Assembly: GCA_020631735.1 (NCBI GenBank)
Contig: CM036168.1
Location: forward strand, 103,870,036-103,934,035
Source: Saccharum officinarum
Lineage: Eukaryota; Streptophyta; Magnoliopsida; Poales; Poaceae
Direction of reading: 5' to 3'
DNA: 64,000 bases
Shown: positions 57,181 through 64,000 of the stretch, in pieces
How the letters are laid out: each line of letters starts with the position of its first letter
Position numbering within the stretch: position 1 is the first letter of the stretch
Notes under the pieces: generated by a model
Told to the model about the DNA's origin: nothing
The model's input: the letters and a program-made list of their open reading frames with translations, nothing else
The model's database searches: none
Made by a program: the position numbers and the translations under genes

Positions 57181-60100
57181 TCACTCTACTTGAAACCATC
57201 AAAGGATAATCTAGCAAGAAGAAATTGGAATGATAGTAAAGTTTGCTGTTTTTTTAATAAACTTGAAACCATTCAACATCATTTCTTTGATTGTCATTAC
57301 GCTCGTTTTTTCTAGCGTGCAGTTCATTGGGTGTTCGGTATTACCCCTCCAACAAGCGTATCTCACTTGTTTGGGGATGGTCAAAATTGGGCTGCCGCAA
57401 ACACAATTTGCTTGTTTTGACAGGAGCATCGACCCTGTGCTGGGCAATCTGGCTCACAAGAAATTATTTCGTTTTTAACAAAAGCCAAAAACAAACTTTT
57501 TTGCAGGTACTGTTTTGGGGGACATATTGGTTCCGATTCTGGACTCAATTACAGCGCTTGGATGAGCACAAGACTTTCATTGTGGAGGCATGCAGGCCTT
57601 TAGAGTCTAATGCCATGTTTCTGTTTGCTTCTCATGGGTGGAGTTTCTCTTATCGCCTTGGATATTAGGATTGGTACCCTGGCTTTATTTTAAGTGTGAG
57701 TTTGTAATAATTAGTCTGATTCTTCCTCCTAGAGAAACGATGAAGCCGGAACTTTTGTTTCCATTATCTAAAAATGTAATCACTCTACTAAAGTTCCCGG
57801 CTTAAGTATAATATTGAAGAAGGACCCTAAATCCTAATCATTTGTGAACTATTTTCATGTGTGATTATGATTTGTGAGTATAGAGGTGTGCGGTATTCCG
57901 GCTTAAGTTCTCGGCTTCCGACCGTTTCCGTTGAATTTCTGACCATATTGGTTTATTTCCGTACACTCGCATATTCTGGTTCCGTTTCCAAACCGTATTT
58001 TCCGAATCTGATCCCGTTTTCATTAAGAAATGTAGAAACAGAAGTACAAATGAGGTTTTTGCGTCCGTTTTCATCGCTAGGTGGGTGGATAGGGGGTATG
58101 GGGTGTCCAGTGCGCACACCCCCCTCCCCCACCCCAAGACACTTTTAGCCCAGTTTAGGCCCCCTTTGGAGCAAATGGACTAAACTTTCTTATTTATTTG
58201 CTCACTTTTAGTCCACCTGTTTGGATCGCCATGACAAAAAAATAGAGTAAAAAACTTTTGCCATGGGATCAAACACAGGTCCTAAGTTTTTCCATGTTCA
58301 CTCTTAACGACGAAGGTTTTGGGCTTGGTTGCAGGCTTGCCGTGCACTGAAGATTAGACGGAGACTATGGTTCGTGCTAGAGTGGAGGACATTGCATTTC
58401 TTTGTCTCAAATGGATGGGTCTGTTAATTTTTGGATAGTTGTTTTAATGTATTCTTGAGTCTACAATATGCTTTTGTGTTGTAATAATTATAGATTGATG
58501 TCTCATCTTTGAAGATAGCTGAAACTAGAACCTCCATTCCATTATTTAGGGGGGAAAACTCCCAGTGAGGCGAAAATGGCCTTGTCCCTAACCTCTAAGA
58601 CTGTTTCAGAGAGTGCCACATAAGCAACAGAGTATTTGATTGATGAATGAAATAGCACATACAATCGGGCCCAAAGCGATGGGAAAAGAACAGCAATCGA
58701 GGCTTATCCACTCGGAGCAAAACAAGCTTGGAAGGGCCGCGCGTTTTGCCTGGGCCGGATCGTTGCTCATGGAAATACCCCGCGTCAGCCCAAACGAACA
58801 AAAAAATAACACAGGTGGGCCGGATCCTATTCGGCCACCAAGCACTAGAGGTTTTTTTTTTATATTTACATTCATTCAAGCACTGCAGTTCACTTTGCCT
58901 ACACCGACACGAGGTGGTGAATAGCTCCCGTCGCGTTCCGAGGGAAGAACCACAGTGCCGTGCCACGACCGGAGTAAGGAGATGGACATCATTGCCCGCT
59001 GTTGCGGTGCCACCCCGGTTGGCAGGCAGCCATGATTGGACCCCCGCGGCGTGGTACACGATCGATCGGGGAGCAGCAGCCAGTGCTGGCACAGTAAAGC
59101 AGCAGCCCCCGGCTCGTCGTCGTCACTACTCCACGCCATCCGTCCGGTCTCCGTGTCGCCAGCCGGGGAGCAGACCATCGCGCCACCCCACCGGGCTCCG
59201 GCCGAGGACTCCCGCTACGCTACGGCCTACGGCTGCGGGCAGCCACCCAGCTGTGCGGTGCGGCCGCTTCAAGGCGCTGCTGTCCATTGATTCTCCCCCA
59301 CGGCCCGCGACCGCGCACCGAGAGATCTTTTCCTCCTCGCCGCGCGCGACGTGTCCGGCCGCTTCACGTGCCAGGGCCACCCATGATGGACTCCTCGCGT
59401 CCGTTTCCTCGCGCTCCGGCCGCGCTTGGCGAGTGCCCATGCCCGCGTGCCTGGTGGCTGGTGCCCTGCCGCCGCGCGACCCGCGCACACCACGTCGCCG
59501 CACGGGACACGCAGGCAGGCGCGCCCGTCGTCCAGAATCCGCGTGGGCGCGGGCGGCGTGGTCCGCCTGCCCTGCCTCGCACATGTGGTCGCTGCCCCCG
59601 CACCACGTACGGCCCGGCCTCCTCGTCGCTTTTGCCCTAACTCCCCACGCGGCGGAGCTGCCGCCGTTACGAGCTGCTGGCCAACCGCCACAGCTTCTCC
59701 TCGAATCTTGGACCAGCTACAGTGTCGTTGGTCAAATCAAAACCGCCCACCCATCATTCCTTTGTTTATTACGCTTTCTGCTACACTGTGCATGCCTACG
59801 TGGTTGGATCAGGACTGGTTAATAATAACACTGCTACATTATTTAGTCTCGTCGTTGGCGTCGTCATAACGCTGAAGATTGACGAGAGAGGCTGAAAAGG
59901 CGTAAACATTCCATAAGCAGGTATCCACAGGCATGAGAGCTTGAGCACGTAGCTTGAGAGCAAAAGTACAGGCGAAGGCGAGTATTGTTTGTACGGTTTC
60001 GTGTTACTTACGGATGATTGAGAAGATAATTAACCTTTTTATGTTAGTTGCATGAATTGATGCTTGAATAAACATTGGGCAGGCGGCATTGCTTCTCCAT

Positions 60101-62001
60101 TATTCTGAGTTACAAGTCACCACACTCTAGTTTTGTCTTAGGTCAAACATCTTCAACTTTAATACTTTAACTAACACTAATATTCAGAGACTATTAGATC
60201 CACTAAAATTATTCATAAGGTACTTCTATGTATTAACAATGCATTTATTTAGACCTGCAAATATTAATATATATTTTTAGAAATGACCAGAATAAGACAA
60301 ATTTTAATTTAAAATGAAACTTAAGAAACGGCATATAATTTGCCACGGAGGAACTACACTATTTAGCGGGTGGGCGTGGGCCGATGACACTTTGGTGTAC
60401 GTGACCAAGGAGCAGTGCTATGCCATTCCAACGGTTTAGATCTTATCCGTTCGAGGCCATTCATCAGCGGTCTCCGTCGTCTCTGGTTTACTAGTCAGCC
60501 GGACGATGATTTGCGCGCTAACCGGCCAACCCTAACAGCCTCCTAACTGACCTTTTCCTTTTCGGCTAGCTCTGACGCCCGCCGGACCGCCGCTTTGCGT
60601 GGATTACAATCCATAACGACGCTTTGTCCGTGCATTAGCATTCGCGTTACCAAGGCTTTGGTCTCTGTGGTTCTTATCACCTTCTCTGCATGGCCTTACT
60701 CACTGGTGTGGTGCGTACAGTAGGTAGGTAGAGCTGGGCTTGTCGGACGCGGACGGATTGACCAGCAGAATCCGACAGAAAAAGATCGCACAGGATAAGG
60801 GGCGCTGCTGACGAGGATTGAGCCCGAGCTTGACGATGCCCGATGCCCTGGGCACATTTCCTTTTGACACTTGACAGTACTCTACTCCTGGACCATGAAC
60901 TGTCGAGGCCTTGCTAGTTGGTACTACCGTAGATAGATATGCCCGCGTAGGAAAGCATCGCCGTCGGTCTGTCACGTGGTGGGGGAGCTCTGCGAGATGG
61001 TACGTCAAATGACTTCCATCCCTCCATCGACCAAATTCCGATCCACTGCAACCTCGATGGATGGAAATGCTTCAACGAACCATGCAAATCCTTTACCAAT
61101 TAGTACTACCATCATACTATGTAGTATCAGAATCAGAATGGGTGGTTTGAGCCTATCTGCATCGATTCTTTCGTTTGCATTGCCGCGTCATCGTATCGGC
61201 GATCAGATATGTCCTGCAACTGCAAAGGGCAGGCTGAGGCTGCGCTCTCTGGACTGCAGATTTCCGCTTCACTGCTACTCCTCCTTGGGCTGTGTTTTCT
61301 TTCTGCTAAGGGATGAGATTGGTTCTGATTCAAAGCAACGCTAGCCATGGGACCAATTATTGTGCCCAAATAGACCGCTTCACCCGTTCAACAACACTGC
61401 TGTCCTTTCTAGTACCATATAATAGCTAGATTGTTACAGAACACTCTAGGGGCGTGTTTACATGCCCGAATTCGGGCCTGAATTCGGGGTATGAACAGTG
61501 TCCCAACACTGTAGCAATTCTGCCTGTCTGCTTCGTACACAGCAAGCAGGCGTAGTAGACGCCTAGCCATGTCTCCATCGACCAACCGCTAGCAGCGTGA
61601 ACATCGCTAATCGCGTGTCGCTGTTACTTGCTCCATAATTTACTTTCAATTAGGCTGTGTTTAGATGGTGGTGTAAAATTTTTAGAAGCATAGTAACTCT
61701 TTCGTTTGTATTTGACAATTAGTGTTCAATCATGAACTAATTAGGTTCTAAAGATTTGTCTCGTGATTTACAATCAAACTGTGTAATTAGTTATTTTTTA
61801 TCTATATTTAATGCTTTATTCATACGTCTAAAGATTCGATATGACGGGAAATCTTGTAAAATTTTTAGAAGTTTGAAACAACTGAAGACACCCTCACTCC
61901 ACTTCCACGATCGAGTGACAACCTGACCTTCGCCGTGTCCCTGGTGATTGGTGAAAAGCTGAAAGGCAGATAGAGATAACCACGGCCCACCGGCGGCTTC
62001 A

Positions 62002-62429
62002 GGCTATCCGCACTCATGGACCTCTATATTCATCCTCTATACGTTCTAGTCAGCAAGATTCTCTCCTCTATACTCAATTCTTCCGCACACATCCATCCTC
62101 TATATCATCCTCTATCCACTCTATTCACTGTGGGACCTACTTGTCACTTTATCTAAATATATCCATGTGTGATCTAGTTTTGAAGGATTTATTGAGACGA
62201 ATTTAATGGTGCAATCGAAATTTAATTTGGATTTTTGGTTTGTGAGTTATAGCATTTTTTCCCTTTGTTTAGCCAGTGGGGTCCGTCACTACTGTAGAGT
62301 AAGCACTGTACCACTCTAAATATAGAGTGAGAGAAAGAATAGAGTATCGTTTTAGAGTACCCAGTACAGCAGTTTTTACTCTGTATTCATACTTAAAGCT
62401 TTAGAGTATCTTTACCACCGCGGGTAGTC
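62002..62429 (-). mobile_element. MITE family A, copy 4 (in unit 2)
   Basis: This is the duplicate of copy 3, differing by one T in a T run. It is not an independent insertion. Confidence 0.75.
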
Positions 62430-63279
62430 TCACTAGCAATCTCGCAGTCGCAGTCGCAGTCGCAGCAGCTAGGAGACGACTCCTACTCCAAGAGCTAGCC
62501 TAGGGGCAAATTGAAATCGGGACAGGTCCGTCCTCCATGCGCCATATAATTGCGGCCACGAACTGAAGCGGCCATTGGCCGAAATCCAGGAGCTTGGACT
62601 CTTCGTTGCGTGCCTCGAGAGTTTGACGGCGCTAAACTGGTTAACTATGCGAAACCTTGGCCCATTATGCTGGTGCTGCGCAGATATGTTGACATCTCGA
62701 TCTGTGTTGTGTGTTCTTCCTCCCACTCTGAAAAAAAGGTCAGGAAGCAAGCCAGTTGGCCGTTGTTCAGAGTGCATCTGAAGCCTGCTTTCTTTCTTTA
62801 ACGAAGCAATGATGCGGCATTAGTTTGTTGTTCGAGCAAGATATGGAAAGATAACAACAACGGGGTCGGCTTTCCATTAAGCTACCGTATCATCCAATCC
62901 AATGCAATCCAATCCAAGTGTATACTTATATCCGGATCCCAACAATATCTTATCTTAATGACAGGAGCTTTGGCGCTTGCATGCATGGGCGGGCCATGAG
63001 ATAGAGGCAGATCGCTCGATGTGGCGAAGAAGATAGCAGGATAAGGAAGAATCTCCTGCACACGTGCACGCATGCTCCATCAGAATCTCAAAGCGGGGAG
63101 CAATTAAGCAAACGGCCACTGGTGGCTTTTGCGACATGGAATGGACGACCTTCAAACTGCTGGTTAGACTTGCGGCTGCCGCGGTACTTAGCATACTACT
63201 AAACAAGGCAGTAGCGTTGCTTTTGTTCTGAGCGACTAGTGGTGGCTGCTATCGTGTCCACGTTGCCTGTATAAACTAA

Positions 63280-63509
63280 GGGGGTGTTTGGTTGGTGTGT
63301 TAAAGTTTAACAAACACTGTAGCACTTTCGTCTTATTTGATAAAAAGTTTTCAATTTTGAACTAATTAGGCTTAATAGATTCATCTCGTAAATTACTTCT
63401 AATCTGTGCCGACATGCATGCAATTAGTCTATATTTAATACTTCATGCATCTTAGGGAACATTGATGTGATGGGAGTTAAACTTTAACCTCGAGTAACCA
63501 AACAGGGCC
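63280..63509. mobile_element. Tourist-like MITE (unit 2 copy)
   Basis: This is the duplicate of 56269-56497 with one extra C near its right end. It keeps the TAA flanks. Confidence 0.8.
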
Positions 63510-64000
63510 TAAGCTGCACAGGGTACATGGCCATGTGACGGGGGGAACTGGGAACAGGACAAAGCCACGATGCTGCGGAGGACGACGGAGAGGATAGAGA
63601 TAGACCTGCCGAGCGGGTCTTGGTGGGTGTTTTGTACTGGGGAACCCGGCCGGTCAAATCTTGGGCTCTAAGCACCTCGCCAAGTCTTGTAATTGAATCC
63701 TCCGCCTGCCTTGTTTCCTTTACCTTTTGCATTCTAAAATATGGTACCCTAGGGCTTACTAGGAGACAGGCAGAGAAAGATTATTGCAGGCGCTAACATT
63801 ACATTACGCTAGGGTCGACGCCGATCCTAAATAAAGTCCTGAACTGTGAAGAACAAAAAAAAGGTTTGTACTACACACGCGATGCACATTTCGCCTTTCG
63901 GGAACGGCTATTCCGATCTATAGCCGGTGGGTCAGGCCCACTACTACTCAAGTACGGAGTACGTATTGGTTGCGCCATCATCCTTGGTCGGTGCATGATA

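Larger units (their letters stand above)
57181..64000. repeat. tandem duplication, unit 2 (runs off the window)
   Basis: It repeats unit 1 from 50179 to about 56989. The window ends roughly 190 bp before the unit would be complete. By eye about 17 of about 19 differences are one-base changes in homopolymer length (for example near 57284, 58550, 59020, 59065, 63225); two are substitutions (near 61467 and 61842). Elements carried over: LINE 3' end, hAT right part, family A MITE and Tourist-like MITE. Confidence 0.97.

Noticed and set aside
58728..59822. 364-codon ORF in unit 2
   Set aside because: It exists only because of run-length differences from unit 1 and joins frames that are separate there. 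No recognisable protein.

Overview
This is nuclear DNA from a grass, most likely a panicoid such as sorghum, sugarcane or Miscanthus. Evidence for this is GT-AG introns, dense nested transposons of grass type (Stowaway, Tourist/Harbinger-like, hAT and Mutator-like elements, Sirevirus, Helitron, L1-type LINE), GC-rich exons in AT-rich surroundings, and a nuclear gene for a thylakoid-lumen protein. The species call is inference. Two runs of exactly 100 N (1294-1393, 42913-43012) are scaffold gaps. There are no bacterial-type features or CRISPR arrays.

Only one gene can be read intact from start to stop: a ten-exon PsbP-domain protein (PPD5-like) on the minus strand at 18689-21971, 288 codons plus stop. 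Left of it are gene remains: a truncated alpha/beta hydrolase pseudogene (5768-6324); an aldo-keto reductase (AKR) gene of seven exons (7139-13014) with a frame change in exon 2 and a hAT MITE inside exon 6; and a decayed second AKR copy (14599-16684). Intron 5 of the first AKR carries a Mutator-like element that has picked up a piece of a GH10 xylanase gene.

From 23416 to 39240 lies an LTR-type element (LTR-like block, about 485-bp tandem repeats, a 'putative gypsy type transposon' ORF). It is split by a young, complete-length Sirevirus (Ty1/copia) at 28430-38985 with a perfect 5-bp target duplication, near-identical 1.96-kb LTRs, CpG-rich palindromes just upstream of a TATA box, several polypurine tracts, and gag-pol broken by four frame changes. 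From 39240 to 45233 there is further retroelement-like debris, the gap, and an antisense Helitron Rep remnant.

The right part is intergenic. A hAT element (49392-51076) holds a 5'-truncated LINE (50189-50770) with a 16-bp target duplication. From 50179 on, about 7.0 kb is repeated in tandem (unit 1 50179-57180, unit 2 57181 to the window end). The two units differ almost only by one-base homopolymer length changes, which points to long-read consensus error and perhaps a false duplication. The same error type could explain some frame changes in the AKR gene and the Sirevirus.

I found no convincing new biological system. The observations most worth checking are the duplication and its breakpoint in a LINE target duplication, the MITE in an AKR exon with an empty site in the neighbouring paralogue, the GH10-carrying Mutator-like element, and an isolated 88-bp palindrome.
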